From Verrucomicrobiota bacterium (GTDB taxonomy: Bacteria > Verrucomicrobiota > Verrucomicrobiia > Verrucomicrobiales > Akkermansiaceae): a stretch of 64,000 nt of DNA. The position numbers and the translations under genes are program-made. A model generated the notes under the pieces. It saw nothing but the letters and a program-made list of their open reading frames with translations, was not told the origin of the DNA and did no database searches. The stretch is from assembly GCA_004293445.1 (NCBI GenBank), contig RDYP01000004.1:1-64000 (forward strand), read 5' to 3'. Positions within the stretch are counted from its first letter, which is position 1. Every line of letters begins with the position of its first letter. Below, in pieces: positions 49,362 through 59,063 of this stretch.

Positions 49362-52046
49362 ATGAAAGCCCGCGCATCGATCCTCATCGCAGCATTTCTC
49401 AGCCCCGTCCAAGCCGCCGACTGGCAAGCGCCGAAGCCCGCGGACAAGGTAGCCGCGAGCTCATTCCACGTTCCGGAAGGCCTCGAAGTCACCGTCTGGG
49501 CCTCCACTCCGGAGCTCTTTAACCCCACGAATATGGACATCGACGCCGCCGGCCGCATCTGGGTCGCGGAAGGCGTCAATTATCGCGGCCACAATGGACG
49601 TCGTCCCGACGGTGACCGCATCGCCGTGCTCGAAGACAGCGACGGTGATGGAAAGGCCGACAAATCCCACACCTTCGTCCAAGAGAAAGGTCTTGTCGCC
49701 CCCCTCGGTGTCGCCGTCTTCGACAACGTGATCGTCGTTTCACAACCACCCGAACTGCTCGTTTATACCGACGTCGATCGCGACCTGAAGTTCGACCCCG
49801 CCGTCGACAAGCGCGAAGTGCTCCTAAGCGGCTTCAACGCCCGCAACCACGACCACTCCCTCCACTCCGTCACCGGCGGACCCGATGGCAAGTGGTATTT
49901 CAACAACGGGAACTGCGGTGCCCAGTTCACCGACAAGTCCGGCAAAACCTTCCGCATGGGCGGCGACTACTACAACAGCGGCGGCGGCGACTGGTTCGTC
50001 GATACCCGCCAGCTCAATGGCCAGAAGAGCGACGATGGCTTCCTCTGGACCTCCGGCTTCTCGGTCCGCATGAACCCCGACGGAACCAACGCCGAAATCA
50101 TCGGCCACGGCTACCGCAACAGCTTCGAACACTGCACCACCTCACTCGGCGACCTTTTCCAAAACGACAACGACGACCCGCCAGCCTGCCGCACTTCCTA
50201 CGTGCTGGAATACGGCTCCGCAGGCTACTTCACACGGGACGGCAAGTTCTACAATACGGTCAAGCGGCCCAACCAGGAACACTGGCGCAACCACTGGCGC
50301 CAAGACGACCCCGGCACCTTCGACGTCGGCGACGTCTACGGCGGAGGCTCACCCACCGGCATCGTCTTTTACGAAAACGGCGCCCTCGGAGCGAAACACA
50401 CCGGCACTCTGTTGAGCTGCGAACCCGCCCGCAACGTGATCTTCGGCTACCAACCCGAACCCGTCGGGGCCACCTACAAGCTCGATCGCAAGGATTGGCT
50501 CACCACCAACAAAACCGGCGAATTCGACGGAGCCGACTTCACCGGCGGAGCCCAAAAAGAACAAAACCGCCAGCAGGGCAGCCCAATGCTGTTCCGCCCC
50601 TCCGATATCGCCGTCGGCGCGGATGGCGCGCTTTACATCACGGATTGGTTCGACCCACGCGTCGGCGGCCACGGGGACCTCGACGACTCCTGCTCCGGCA
50701 CCATCTACCGCGTCGCTCCCAAAGGCTTCAAATCGAAGAACCCAAAGATCGACCTCGCCACCACGGAAGGCTGCATCGCCGCTCTCAAAAGCCCTGCGAT
50801 CAATGTGCGCTGGACCGGCTTCCAAGGGCTGAAAGCAAAGGGCGACAGCGCGCTCCATGCCGTGCTCGCGGTCACCCGGGACCCCAACCCGTGGATTGCC
50901 GCCCGTGGCATCTGGCTGCTCCCCCACCTCGGCCCACAGGGGGAGAAAGCCTGTAGCGATCTCCTTTCCGCCAAGGACACGCGCCAACGCCTGACCGCCT
51001 ACCGCGCCCTGCGCCGCGCGGGCAAAGACATCTTGCCGCTCGCCACCAAACTCGCGACCGACCCCGCTCCCGCCATGCGCCGCGACGTCGCCCTCTCCCT
51101 GCGCGGCATGCCCGCCTCCGCCTCCGCACCCATCCTGCTCGCCATCGCGAAAGGTTGGGACGGCAAGGACAAAAACTACCTCGAAGCCATCGGCCTCGCC
51201 GCAGAGAACGTCGAAAGCGAAGTCTGGACCGCACTCAAGACCGCACTCGCCCCGGGCGCGCCCGCATCTTGGAGCGATGCCTTCGCCAAGCTGACCTGGC
51301 GACTCTGGCCCGTCGCGGCAATCCCCGAGCTCAAGGCACGGGCACTCGACGCGTCCCTCTCCGCCGAAGCCCGCAAATTCGCCTGCGAGTCTCTCTCCTT
51401 CATTGACGACAAGTCGGCCGCCGAAGCCCTGTTCGAAGTCGCCGCCAATGCCGATCCCGTCGTCAAAGCGACCGCCATCGACTGGCTCTTCCAACGCGGC
51501 ACAGGTGCTTGGGCCAAGTTCGGCCTGCAAGACGAACTCAAGAAACGCGGCATCTACGACCCGGAAAAAATCGTCCTCCAAGAAGTCATCTTCCCCGGCA
51601 AACCGGAGAAAACGAATTTCACGATCGCTGACGTCGCGAAACTCCGAGGCGACGCCACCCGCGGTAAAAACGCCGCCGCACGCTGCGTCATGTGCCATCA
51701 AATCGACGGCAATGGTCCCGCCTACGGCCCCGACCTCAAGGGCTGGGTCTCACGCCAAGGCAAGGAAATGGCGATCCGCGCAATCGTCGACCCCTCCGCC
51801 GAAATCGCCCACGGCTTCGACGGCACCGTCATCCACCTCAAGGACAACCGCTACATCGACGGCCTCGTCCGCTCGAACGGCGATCCAACCGTCGTCACCA
51901 CCGCCGGCGGACTCACTCAAATGGTCCCGCGCGACCGCATCCAATCCACCCGCCCGATGGAACGTTCTCTGATGCTGAATGCAGACCAGCTCGGCATGAG
52001 CGCCCAAGACGTGGCCGATGTGGTCGAATGGCTCAGAACATACTGA
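49362..52046 (+). CDS. PVC-type secreted dehydrogenase with HEAT-like repeats and a c-type heme
   Basis: 894 residues with a signal peptide of about 19. A PQQ-dehydrogenase-like beta-propeller occupies about residues 40-460 (VTVWASTPELFNPTNMDID, WYFNNGNCG). A HEAT-like helical region follows (about 480-740), and a C-terminal cytochrome domain carries CVMCH (about residue 770). This family is specific to PVC bacteria and is thought to oxidise sugars or other periplasmic compounds; substrate unknown. It ends at a strong terminator. Confidence 0.9.
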   Translation: MKARASILIAAFLSPVQAADWQAPKPADKVAASSFHVPEGLEVTVWASTPELFNPTNMDIDAAGRIWVAEGVNYRGHNGRRPDGDRIAVLEDSDGDGKADKSHTFVQEKGLVAPLGVAVFDNVIVVSQPPELLVYTDVDRDLKFDPAVDKREVLLSGFNARNHDHSLHSVTGGPDGKWYFNNGNCGAQFTDKSGKTFRMGGDYYNSGGGDWFVDTRQLNGQKSDDGFLWTSGFSVRMNPDGTNAEIIGHGYRNSFEHCTTSLGDLFQNDNDDPPACRTSYVLEYGSAGYFTRDGKFYNTVKRPNQEHWRNHWRQDDPGTFDVGDVYGGGSPTGIVFYENGALGAKHTGTLLSCEPARNVIFGYQPEPVGATYKLDRKDWLTTNKTGEFDGADFTGGAQKEQNRQQGSPMLFRPSDIAVGADGALYITDWFDPRVGGHGDLDDSCSGTIYRVAPKGFKSKNPKIDLATTEGCIAALKSPAINVRWTGFQGLKAKGDSALHAVLAVTRDPNPWIAARGIWLLPHLGPQGEKACSDLLSAKDTRQRLTAYRALRRAGKDILPLATKLATDPAPAMRRDVALSLRGMPASASAPILLAIAKGWDGKDKNYLEAIGLAAENVESEVWTALKTALAPGAPASWSDAFAKLTWRLWPVAAIPELKARALDASLSAEARKFACESLSFIDDKSAAEALFEVAANADPVVKATAIDWLFQRGTGAWAKFGLQDELKKRGIYDPEKIVLQEVIFPGKPEKTNFTIADVAKLRGDATRGKNAAARCVMCHQIDGNGPAYGPDLKGWVSRQGKEMAIRAIVDPSAEIAHGFDGTVIHLKDNRYIDGLVRSNGDPTVVTTAGGLTQMVPRDRIQSTRPMERSLMLNADQLGMSAQDVADVVEWLRTY

Positions 52047-52063
52047 GCCCCCTCTCCTATCAA

Positions 52064-52099
52064 AGCCCCGGCACGGATCGCACCCGGCCGGGGCTTTTT
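52064..52099 (+). terminator. Intrinsic terminator after the PVC cytochrome gene
   Basis: Perfect 9-bp stem (AGCCCCGGC at 52064-52072 with 52087-52095), followed by TTTTT. It insulates the metH genes from upstream transcription. Confidence 0.93.
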
Positions 52100-52220
52100 C
52101 ATTCCAAGGCCTTCACCCACGCCGCATCGGGACGGCCTAGGCGAAAAAAGAACCCATCATCGCATCCTGATACGACGATTTGATTGTTGCGAAAGCTCAC
52201 CCAAGCTCTAGCCTTCCCCT

Positions 52221-53318
52221 ATGCCGCGGCCCGATCCGACCTCCGACCTTCAACAAGCCCTCAAGCAGCGCATTCTTGTGCTCGATGGCGCGATGGGCAC
52301 CACCATCCGCACCTACGGACTCAAGGAGCAGGACGCACGCGGCAGTCGCTTTTCCGACTCCCAAAAAGACCTGCTGAACAACGGCGACATCCTTTCCCTC
52401 ACCCGCCCGGACGTCATCGGCGACATCCACAAGCGCTTCTACGAAGCCGGTTCCGATATCTGCGAAACCAATACTTTTTCCGCGACCTCGATCGCTCAAA
52501 GCGAGTTCTTTGTCGATGATCCCCGCGAACACGGCGGCATCAAGGACCCGGAATTCTTCCAAAAGATCATCGACAGCGCCGAACTCCGCGACCTCGCCTG
52601 GGAACTCAATGTCGAATCCTCCCGCCTCTGCAGGAAATGGGCGGACGACATCGGCAGCGACACTGGCGTCCGACGCTACGTCGCCGGCGCGATCGGACCT
52701 CTCACCGTCTCTCTGAGCACCTCGCCCGATGCCAACGATGCCGGCTTCCGCACCGTAACTTTCGACCAAGTGAAAGAGGATTACAGCCGCCAGGTCCGCG
52801 CGCTGATCGAAGGCGGCTGCGACATTCTGATGGTCGAAACCATCTTCGACGCACTCAACGCCAAAGCTGCGCTGGTCGCCATCCAGGAAGTCTTCGAAGC
52901 GGATCAAGTCCGCCTGCCGATCATCGTCAGTGCCGCCGTCGGCCTCGGTGGCGAGACCATGATTTCCGCCCAGAAAGTGGAAGCGCTCTGGAACGCCGTC
53001 GCCCACGTCAACCCGCTTGCCGTCGGACTCAACTGCTCGCTTGGCCCCGACCTGATGAAGCCACACCTCGAGGAGTTGGCCAAGGTCGCCGCATCCCATA
53101 TTTCCTGCTATCCCAATGCCGGCCTGCCCAATCCACTCGCACCCACCGGCTTCGACCTCGAGCCCCAACACATGAACGCCTACATGAGGGAATTCGCCCT
53201 CGATGGTCTTCTCAACCTCGCCGGTGGCTGCTGTGGCAACACCCCCGAACACATCGCCGCCATCGCCGCGGCGATGAAAGGAGTGAGGCCGCGGGAGGTG
53301 CCGATGTTGGAGAATTGA
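52221..53318 (+). CDS. metH: Methionine synthase, homocysteine-binding half (MetH N-part)
   Basis: 365 residues, equal to the first module of E. coli MetH. It activates homocysteine on zinc: ligands Cys272 (GLNCSLG), Cys337 and Cys338 (GGCCGNT) are present. It ends at PREVPMLEN just where the linker to the folate module starts in full-length enzymes. The rest of the enzyme is encoded separately at 53830, with a four-helix-bundle cassette between. The two products probably assemble to one enzyme. A word shared with the metK operator lies 38 bp upstream (52176-52183). Confidence 0.93.
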   Translation: MPRPDPTSDLQQALKQRILVLDGAMGTTIRTYGLKEQDARGSRFSDSQKDLLNNGDILSLTRPDVIGDIHKRFYEAGSDICETNTFSATSIAQSEFFVDDPREHGGIKDPEFFQKIIDSAELRDLAWELNVESSRLCRKWADDIGSDTGVRRYVAGAIGPLTVSLSTSPDANDAGFRTVTFDQVKEDYSRQVRALIEGGCDILMVETIFDALNAKAALVAIQEVFEADQVRLPIIVSAAVGLGGETMISAQKVEALWNAVAHVNPLAVGLNCSLGPDLMKPHLEELAKVAASHISCYPNAGLPNPLAPTGFDLEPQHMNAYMREFALDGLLNLAGGCCGNTPEHIAAIAAAMKGVRPREVPMLEN

Positions 53319-53321
53319 GAA

Positions 53322-53358
53322 AACATCGAACATCGAACGTCCAACATTGAACGTCGAA
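53322..53358. repeat. Left arm of cassette 2
   Basis: Five 7-bp tandem units of type AACRTYS, then AA. The inner gene's ATG is the next base. Confidence 0.92.
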
Positions 53359-53736
53359 ATGGAGAGCCAGACGAACCGGACCTACGACCTTGAAGAGAGG
53401 CTTCTCTCTTATGGGGCCGCGATCATCGTGCTGACACGTTCGCTCTCATCAGACTACGCGGAACGTCACGTGGGAAATCAGTTGCTACGCTCGGGCACCG
53501 CATCTCTCTCCCATCACGGCGAAGCTCAAGGCGCGGAATCTCCGGCGGACTTCATCCACAAGCTGCGGCTCGCGCTGAAGGAGCTTCGCGAGGCAGAGCG
53601 GTGGCTGAAACTCATCGCCCGCGCCGGCTCGGGGCCTTCGAATCCAAATCTCAATCCGCTGCTCGACGAAACAGACCAGCTCATCCGAATCTTCGTCAGC
53701 AGCATCGCAACCGCCGAAAAACGCCGAAGCAGCTGA
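53359..53736 (+). CDS. Four-helix-bundle (S23/IVS-type) protein, cassette 2
   Basis: 125 residues from the ATG at 53359, directly after the left arm; a TTG at 53347 lies inside the arm and is unlikely. The NQLLRSGTASLSHHGEAQGAES segment and ADFIHKLRLALKELREAERWL helix are signatures of the four-helix-bundle IVS family. It differs from the cassette 1 protein (AQGAES type versus SNIAEGAE type), so the two genes belong to different branches. The distal 53 bp before the right arm are noncoding. There is no transposase in the cassette. Confidence 0.9.
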   Translation: MESQTNRTYDLEERLLSYGAAIIVLTRSLSSDYAERHVGNQLLRSGTASLSHHGEAQGAESPADFIHKLRLALKELREAERWLKLIARAGSGPSNPNLNPLLDETDQLIRIFVSSIATAEKRRSS

Positions 53737-53789
53737 AGGCTTCCCCTTGGGGGCTCGATGTTTCCAATCAGAATCTCAATCCTCTTCCC

Positions 53790-53826
53790 TTCGACGTTCC
53801 ATGTTGGATGTTCGATGTTCGATGTT
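53790..53826. repeat. Right arm of cassette 2
   Basis: Reverse complement of the left arm with two differences. The metH second-half ATG starts 3 bp after it. Confidence 0.92.
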
Positions 53827-53829
53827 CCC

Positions 53830-56595
53830 ATGACTTCCTTACCCCGCGTCCTCCGACTCTCCGGCTCCGAAGCCTACAACCACACGCCGGATAAAAACTT
53901 CCTGATGATCGGCGAGCGCACCAACGTGGCCGGTTCGCCGAAATTCGCAAAGCTGGTGCGCGAGGGAAAACTCGACGAGGCCCTCGAAATCGCCCGCCAA
54001 CAGGTGGAAAGCGGGGCAAACGTGATCGATATCTGCTTCGATGACGGCCTGATCGACGGCAAGGCCATGATGGCCCGTTTCCTCCAGCTGGTGCAAAGCG
54101 AGCCCTCCATCTCGAAGGTCCCGATCATGGTCGATTCTTCCAAATGGGAAATCATCGCCGAAGGCCTGAAATACCTGCAAGGCAAGGGCATCGTGAACTC
54201 GATCTCGCTCAAGGAGGGCGAGGAAAGGTTCATCGAGCAAGCCAAGCACATCCGACGCTACGGCGCCGCCACCGTCGTCATGGCCTTCGACGAAAACGGC
54301 CAGGCCGCCACCTACGACGAGAAAATCCGGATCTGCGAACGGGCCTACCGGGTGCTGGTCGACCAGGTCGGTTTCCCACCGGAAGACATCATCTTCGACC
54401 CCAACATCCTGACCGTCGCGACCGGCATCGAGGAGCACAACAACTACGCGCTCGACTTCATCAACGCGACTCGATGGATCAAAACCCATCTCCCCCACGC
54501 CAAGGTCTCTGGCGGAGTCTCCAACATTTCCTTCTCCTTCCGCGGCAACAATGTCGTCCGCGAGGCGATGCACTCCGCATTTCTCTATCACGCCACCCGC
54601 GCCGGGATGGACATGGGCATCGTCAACGCCGGCATGCTCGAGGTCTACGACGAGATCCCCAAGGAACTCCTCGAACACGTGGAGGATGTGCTGCTCAACC
54701 GACGCCCCGACGCCACCGAACGCATGCTCGACTTCGCCGAACGCTTCAAGGGCGTCGGAGGCAAGAAGATCGAGGAAGACCTGAGCTGGCGCGAGGAACC
54801 GGTCGAAAAACGACTCGAGCACGCCCTGCTCAAAGGCATCGACAAATTCATCGATGAAGACACCGAGGAGGCCCGCCTAAAATACGGCCGCCCCCTCAAG
54901 GTGATCGAAGGCCCACTGATGGACGGCATGGGCGTGGTCGGCGATCTCTTCGGTGCCGGAAAAATGTTCCTACCCCAAGTGGTGAAGTCGGCCCGCGTGA
55001 TGAAAAAAGCGGTCGCTTGGCTGACCCCGTTCATGGAGGCCGAAAAAGCGGAATTCCTTGCCGGAGACATCGCCGCGATCCTCGCCGAGAAACCCGGACT
55101 CAGCCACGACGATGCCATCGCCCTCGCCGGTCGCCGCCGCTCGGCAGGACGCTTCCTCATCGCCACGGTCAAGGGAGACGTGCACGATATCGGAAAAAAC
55201 ATCGTCGGCGTAGTCCTCGCCTGCAACGGCTTCGAAGTGACCGACATGGGCGTGATGGTCCCCTGCGACAAGATTCTCGCGAAAGCGAAGGAGATCGGTG
55301 CCGACGTGATCGGCTTGTCCGGACTCATCACCCCATCGCTCGACGAAATGATCAACGTCGCCAAGGAGATGGAGAAGGCCGGCTTCACCGTTCCGCTGCT
55401 GATCGGCGGCGCCACGACTTCCGCGACCCACACCGCGGTGAAAATCGCCCAACACTATTCCGGACCGGTCGTTCATGTGCTCGATGCCTCGCGCTCGGTG
55501 CCCGTCACCACTTCCCTCCTTTCGCCCGACCAAAAGGACGCCTTCATCGCCGACAACCACGAGAAGCATCGCAAGGCCCGAGAAGCCTTCACCGGCGGCC
55601 CGAAAAAGGAAATTGTCAGCATCGTCGAAGCCCGCGCCAAGGCCCGCCTCACCGACTGGTCCACCTACACGCCCCCAGTTCCGGAATTCACCGGCACCCG
55701 CGTGATCGCCAGCCAGTCGCTGCGCGAGCTCGCGGAATACATCGACTGGACGCCTTTCTTCCACGCCTGGGAACTGCGTGGCGTCTGGGACCGCGAGGCG
55801 GGCGTGCTCAAAACCAAGAACGAGGAAGGCGCAAAGGAGGCCGCTAAACTCCACGCCGAGGCACTCGAACTTCTAGAAAAAGTCATCGCCGAGAAACGCT
55901 TCACCGCCCGTGGCGTGTACGGCTTTTTCCCGGCGAACGCCGACGGCGATGACATCGTGGTCTGGAACGATGAATCCCGTACTTCGGAAAAGACCCGCTT
56001 CCACACCCTGCGCCAGCAGATCAAGAAGGAGTCCGGCAAACCAAACGAAGCGCTGTCCGACTACATCGCCCCCCAAGGCTGCGGCAAGGACTACGTCGGC
56101 GGATTCGTCGTCGGCATCCACGGCGCGGACGAATGGGCGGCGGAGCTGGAAGCCGCGCACGATCCCTACAACGCGATCATGGCCAAGGCCCTCGCCGACC
56201 GACTCGCAGAAGCCTTCGCCGAACTGCTCCACCACCGCGCCCGCGTCGCCTGGGGCTATGAGCGACCGAACGAATTCGGTGCCAACGAGCTGATCAAGGA
56301 ACTCTACCGCGGCATCCGCCCGGCCCCCGGCTACCCGGCACAGCCCGACCACACCGAAAAACCCATCCTGTTCGAGCTACTCGGCGCAGAGGAAGCCACC
56401 GATGTCGCACTGACCGAAAGCTGTGCGATGCATCCGGGAGCGGCCGTCAGCGGCCTTTATTTCAGCCACCCCGAAAGCCACTATTTTTCGATCTCCGAAA
56501 TCCAAAAGGACCAGATCGAGGACTACGCCCATCGCAAAGGCATGAGCGTTGCGGACGTTGAAAAATGGCTCGGACCCTGGCTCGGCTACGCCTGA
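53830..56595 (+). CDS. metH: Methionine synthase, folate/B12/reactivation half (MetH C-part)
   Basis: 921 residues. Equivalent to the remaining modules of MetH: pterin-binding barrel ([23 protein letters not shown]), cobalamin cap and B12 domain with cobalt ligand His452 in GDVHDIGKN, and the SAM-dependent reactivation domain ([12 protein letters not shown]). It makes methionine from homocysteine and methyl-tetrahydrofolate, together with the product of 52221-53318. The ATG at 53830 follows the cassette arm; the longer start at 53758 would encode the arm and is not used. RLSGSEAYN begins the family homology, only seven residues in. Confidence 0.95.
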   Translation: MTSLPRVLRLSGSEAYNHTPDKNFLMIGERTNVAGSPKFAKLVREGKLDEALEIARQQVESGANVIDICFDDGLIDGKAMMARFLQLVQSEPSISKVPIMVDSSKWEIIAEGLKYLQGKGIVNSISLKEGEERFIEQAKHIRRYGAATVVMAFDENGQAATYDEKIRICERAYRVLVDQVGFPPEDIIFDPNILTVATGIEEHNNYALDFINATRWIKTHLPHAKVSGGVSNISFSFRGNNVVREAMHSAFLYHATRAGMDMGIVNAGMLEVYDEIPKELLEHVEDVLLNRRPDATERMLDFAERFKGVGGKKIEEDLSWREEPVEKRLEHALLKGIDKFIDEDTEEARLKYGRPLKVIEGPLMDGMGVVGDLFGAGKMFLPQVVKSARVMKKAVAWLTPFMEAEKAEFLAGDIAAILAEKPGLSHDDAIALAGRRRSAGRFLIATVKGDVHDIGKNIVGVVLACNGFEVTDMGVMVPCDKILAKAKEIGADVIGLSGLITPSLDEMINVAKEMEKAGFTVPLLIGGATTSATHTAVKIAQHYSGPVVHVLDASRSVPVTTSLLSPDQKDAFIADNHEKHRKAREAFTGGPKKEIVSIVEARAKARLTDWSTYTPPVPEFTGTRVIASQSLRELAEYIDWTPFFHAWELRGVWDREAGVLKTKNEEGAKEAAKLHAEALELLEKVIAEKRFTARGVYGFFPANADGDDIVVWNDESRTSEKTRFHTLRQQIKKESGKPNEALSDYIAPQGCGKDYVGGFVVGIHGADEWAAELEAAHDPYNAIMAKALADRLAEAFAELLHHRARVAWGYERPNEFGANELIKELYRGIRPAPGYPAQPDHTEKPILFELLGAEEATDVALTESCAMHPGAAVSGLYFSHPESHYFSISEIQKDQIEDYAHRKGMSVADVEKWLGPWLGYA

Positions 56596-56629
56596 ACTCC
56601 GGGAAGTGTCGATCACAGGTCGACACTCC

Positions 56630-57694
56630 CTACAGGCCCCGCTTCAAATCAAGGTAGCGCCGCATCGCCGCGATCCGATTTTCCACGCCCAAACGCTGGA
56701 AGACCGCTTCGAGGTGCTTTTCCACCGTCCTCGGGCTGATCCCGAGGATGATCGCCGCCTCGCCGCTGGTCTTTCCCTCGGCGATCCAATCCATGATCTC
56801 TCGCTGGCGACGGGTCAGAATCGATGAAACTTCGTCCATCGCTTCGGCCACGCCCGGCATTTGGAGAATGAGGATGATTTCACCACTCAATTTCGGCAGC
56901 GCATGGACAGCCATCTCCCCGCCGCCGAGATCGAGCGTCACGTCGGACCAATGGGCGTCGACCGGATTTTCCCAACTCGCATCGAGAACCTTCTCCAATT
57001 CCGCATAGCGCGACGGCGGCAGCATCCGCAGAGCCTCGTCCGCCTCCCACCATCGCTCTGCCAACTCGACCGCTGCATGGTTCAGGGGACAAATCTCCGC
57101 CTGGAGATTGACGATGAATATCGCCAGTGGCGACTTGGCACTCCCCGCAAAAATGCGACGACGCACCGAAGACTCCACGTGGTGCGCCTCCAGCCGATCC
57201 GCGACCCCACGGGCGGTCAGCAAAATCGCATCAAAGCGCTCGCGAGCCTGCAGCCCGACACTGCCGCCGCTGAAATAGCACTGCAAAAAGGCCTTTCGCC
57301 GTCGTTGCTGAACCAGCATGCCAAAGAGCACGTCGCTCGTTTCAGTCTGACCAAAGAGCTCTCTCACGAAAGCACTGCTGCGATATTCCTCCGGTGAAAC
57401 AAAATCACTCAAAGCAAAGCCGAGATCGCCCGGATTTTCAAAATCGACCCGCCTCGAAAGCGGATGCTCCGGCATCAGCCGATTCACGTCGCCGATCCTC
57501 TCCGCGAGGACTTTCGCAATCGGACCATGACCCGCCACCGAACAAAAACCACTCAGCGGTGACACCCCCGTGACCAACACCTCGTCGGCACCGAGAAGCA
57601 ACGGCAACTCGGTGACCAAAAGTTCCACGAGGTCGTCAAAACTGCCCGCACGATGAATCGCACGAGCCACGTCAAAATAGGATTTTCCAAGCAC
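56630..57694 (-). CDS. LuxR-family regulator with GAF-like sensor
   Basis: About 354 residues from a GTG at 57694; the frame extends to 57847 but includes an operator-like repeat region. The first 190 residues resemble a GAF-like sensor (LLGADEVLVTGVSPLSG). The LuxR/FixJ-type HTH is at the C-terminus (LTRRQREIMDWIAEGKTSGEAA, ISPRTVEKHLEAVFQRLGV). The ligand is unknown. Repeats of type CGTAA lie 45-75 bp upstream of the start on this strand. It converges on metH. Confidence 0.85.
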   Translation of the reverse strand: MLGKSYFDVARAIHRAGSFDDLVELLVTELPLLLGADEVLVTGVSPLSGFCSVAGHGPIAKVLAERIGDVNRLMPEHPLSRRVDFENPGDLGFALSDFVSPEEYRSSAFVRELFGQTETSDVLFGMLVQQRRRKAFLQCYFSGGSVGLQARERFDAILLTARGVADRLEAHHVESSVRRRIFAGSAKSPLAIFIVNLQAEICPLNHAAVELAERWWEADEALRMLPPSRYAELEKVLDASWENPVDAHWSDVTLDLGGGEMAVHALPKLSGEIILILQMPGVAEAMDEVSSILTRRQREIMDWIAEGKTSGEAAIILGISPRTVEKHLEAVFQRLGVENRIAAMRRYLDLKRGL

Positions 57695-57738
57695 GAGGGA
57701 GATGGGAGGATGGGGGACGGGTGGAGCGCCGAAGGCTT

Positions 57739-57767
57739 TTACGTAAAGATCCGTAAGTATCAATACG
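57739..57767. promoter_or_regulatory. Candidate operator of the LuxR-family gene
   Basis: Palindrome TTACGTAA (57739-57746), a second CGTAA (57752-57756) and an inverted TACG (57764-57767) cluster 45 bp upstream of the predicted start. Such TACG/CGTA half-sites suit a LuxR-type dimer. Autoregulation is inferred only. Confidence 0.4.
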
Positions 57768-57932
57768 CATTGTTGTCCGCGGCGCTGCGTGGCAGGATCT
57801 TCACGTGTTCGCAATAGACAAGCCCTTCGGCTAGCCCCTTGCCACACAAGATTTTCCCTGGGGGGGGAAAAAGATGGCCTCGTCAGTCCTTGTGGCTGGC
57901 GGGGCTATTCATTTTGATGGTGGAGCCATACC

Positions 57933-58496
57933 ATGCTGATCGCCTTCCACAAGCCCTACGGGGTGCTTTGCCAATTCACGCCCGACCAGCCCGGACAAAG
58001 GACGCTCGCAGAGTTCGGCTTCCCAAAACGAGTCTTCCCGATCGGCCGACTCGACCAAGATTCCGAGGGCCTGCTGCTACTCGGGGATGAACGTGCTTGG
58101 GTCGATCGCTTGCTGGATCCTCGCCACGGCCACCCTCGGACCTATCAGGTTCAAGTCGAGGGCATACCTGATGCAAACGCCATCGAACGACTCGCAAAAG
58201 GCGGGATCGATCTGAAAGGGCATCGCACCCTGCCATGCCGCGCGCGACGACTGGATGCCGCGCCCGATTTCCCACCTCGCGATCCTCCGGTCCGCTATCG
58301 CAAAAGCGTGCCGGACTGCTGGCTCGAACTGATCCTGACCGAAGGCAAAAACCGCCAGGTCCGCCGAATGACCGCCGCTGTCGGGAATCCAACGCTGCGG
58401 CTGATCCGCGTCGCCATCGGCACCCTGCCCCTCGCCAAACTTGGACGCGGCGAATGGCGCGAGCTCAGCGAGGAGGATCGAGCACGGCTCCGCTAA
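57933..58496 (+). CDS. rluE: rRNA large-subunit pseudouridine synthase E-like
   Basis: 187 residues. RsuA/RluE-type synthase without an S4 domain: start FHKPYGVLCQF, catalytic Asp in GRLDQDSEGLLLL, and ILTEGKNRQVRRM. It probably makes pseudouridine in 23S rRNA. Divergent from the LuxR-family gene; the 238-bp gap includes an 8-G run (57860-57867). It ends 10 bp from the convergent secreted-protein gene. Confidence 0.9.
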   Translation: MLIAFHKPYGVLCQFTPDQPGQRTLAEFGFPKRVFPIGRLDQDSEGLLLLGDERAWVDRLLDPRHGHPRTYQVQVEGIPDANAIERLAKGGIDLKGHRTLPCRARRLDAAPDFPPRDPPVRYRKSVPDCWLELILTEGKNRQVRRMTAAVGNPTLRLIRVAIGTLPLAKLGRGEWRELSEEDRARLR

Positions 58497-58506
58497 ATAA
58501 GAGCGA

Positions 58507-59010
58507 CTAGGGCAAAAACTCGACCCGCAGCCGCAAGGGCCGAGCCAACTCCGGGATCGCCATATCGATCGGCATGCTCACACGAACCTCAGTGCAGCCG
58601 TCATCCAGCCTCACCCGGCGGATCTCGCCGATGCCGCCCCATGCCCCCCGACCATTCTTGCGGGCGATTTCCACCCTCTGCCCCGCATCGCCCAGAACCT
58701 CGACGACGTAGCAAACGTCCCGCGGGATTTCCGGCGGAAGCACACAGAGCATCACGGGCTCCGGCGGGTCTCCCAAAAAAGCGAGCGAAGGCAGCCGAAG
58801 CCAAGCCTCATCGTCATTCATCGGAGCCAGGTCGAAAGCATAGGCCATCAGGTTACTGATGCCATCCGCATCGAGATCCGCGTCGGGATCGGCGAAAACC
58901 CCGACCAAACCGTTGGCCTCCGCCCAGTCGAAGTAGTCATCCCCCGCACAAACCGGTAGCAGACCCGCGATCAGCAGGCCGCATGCGATGGCGCAGGATT
59001 TTCCAAACAT
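58507..59010 (-). CDS. Secreted protein with calcium-type DxDxDG repeat
   Basis: 167 residues with a signal peptide of about 22. The segment DADLDADGISNLMAYAFDL is a thrombospondin-type or dockerin-like calcium loop that is very common in Verrucomicrobia surface proteins. The C-terminal beta region has no known family. The gene follows trxB on the same strand by 53 bp. Confidence 0.7.
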   Translation of the reverse strand: MFGKSCAIACGLLIAGLLPVCAGDDYFDWAEANGLVGVFADPDADLDADGISNLMAYAFDLAPMNDDEAWLRLPSLAFLGDPPEPVMLCVLPPEIPRDVCYVVEVLGDAGQRVEIARKNGRGAWGGIGEIRRVRLDDGCTEVRVSMPIDMAIPELARPLRLRVEFLP

Positions 59011-59063
59011 ACGGCCGAAAGGATAGATCTAGGGAAGCAAGCGTCCAGCCTCGAATCCCTATC

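Larger units (their letters stand above)
53322..53826 (+). mobile_element. Four-helix-bundle cassette 2 with 37-bp inverted arms, splitting metH
   Basis: A 505-bp cassette bounded by 37-bp inverted arms (53322-53358 and 53790-53826), identical at 35 of 37 positions after reverse complement. Each arm is five tandem 7-bp units (AACATCG, AACATCG, AACGTCC, AACATTG, AACGTCG). One mismatch would pair as G-U in RNA. The cassette begins 3 bp after the stop codon of the first metH half and ends 3 bp before the ATG of the second. Its gene reads in the operon direction. It looks like a metH insertion that separated domains at their linker. Family and architecture match cassette 1, with a different heptad. 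Confidence 0.85.

Noticed and set aside
53758-53829. Longer start for the second metH half
   Set aside because: The extra 24 residues encode the cassette arm; family homology begins after the ATG at 53830.
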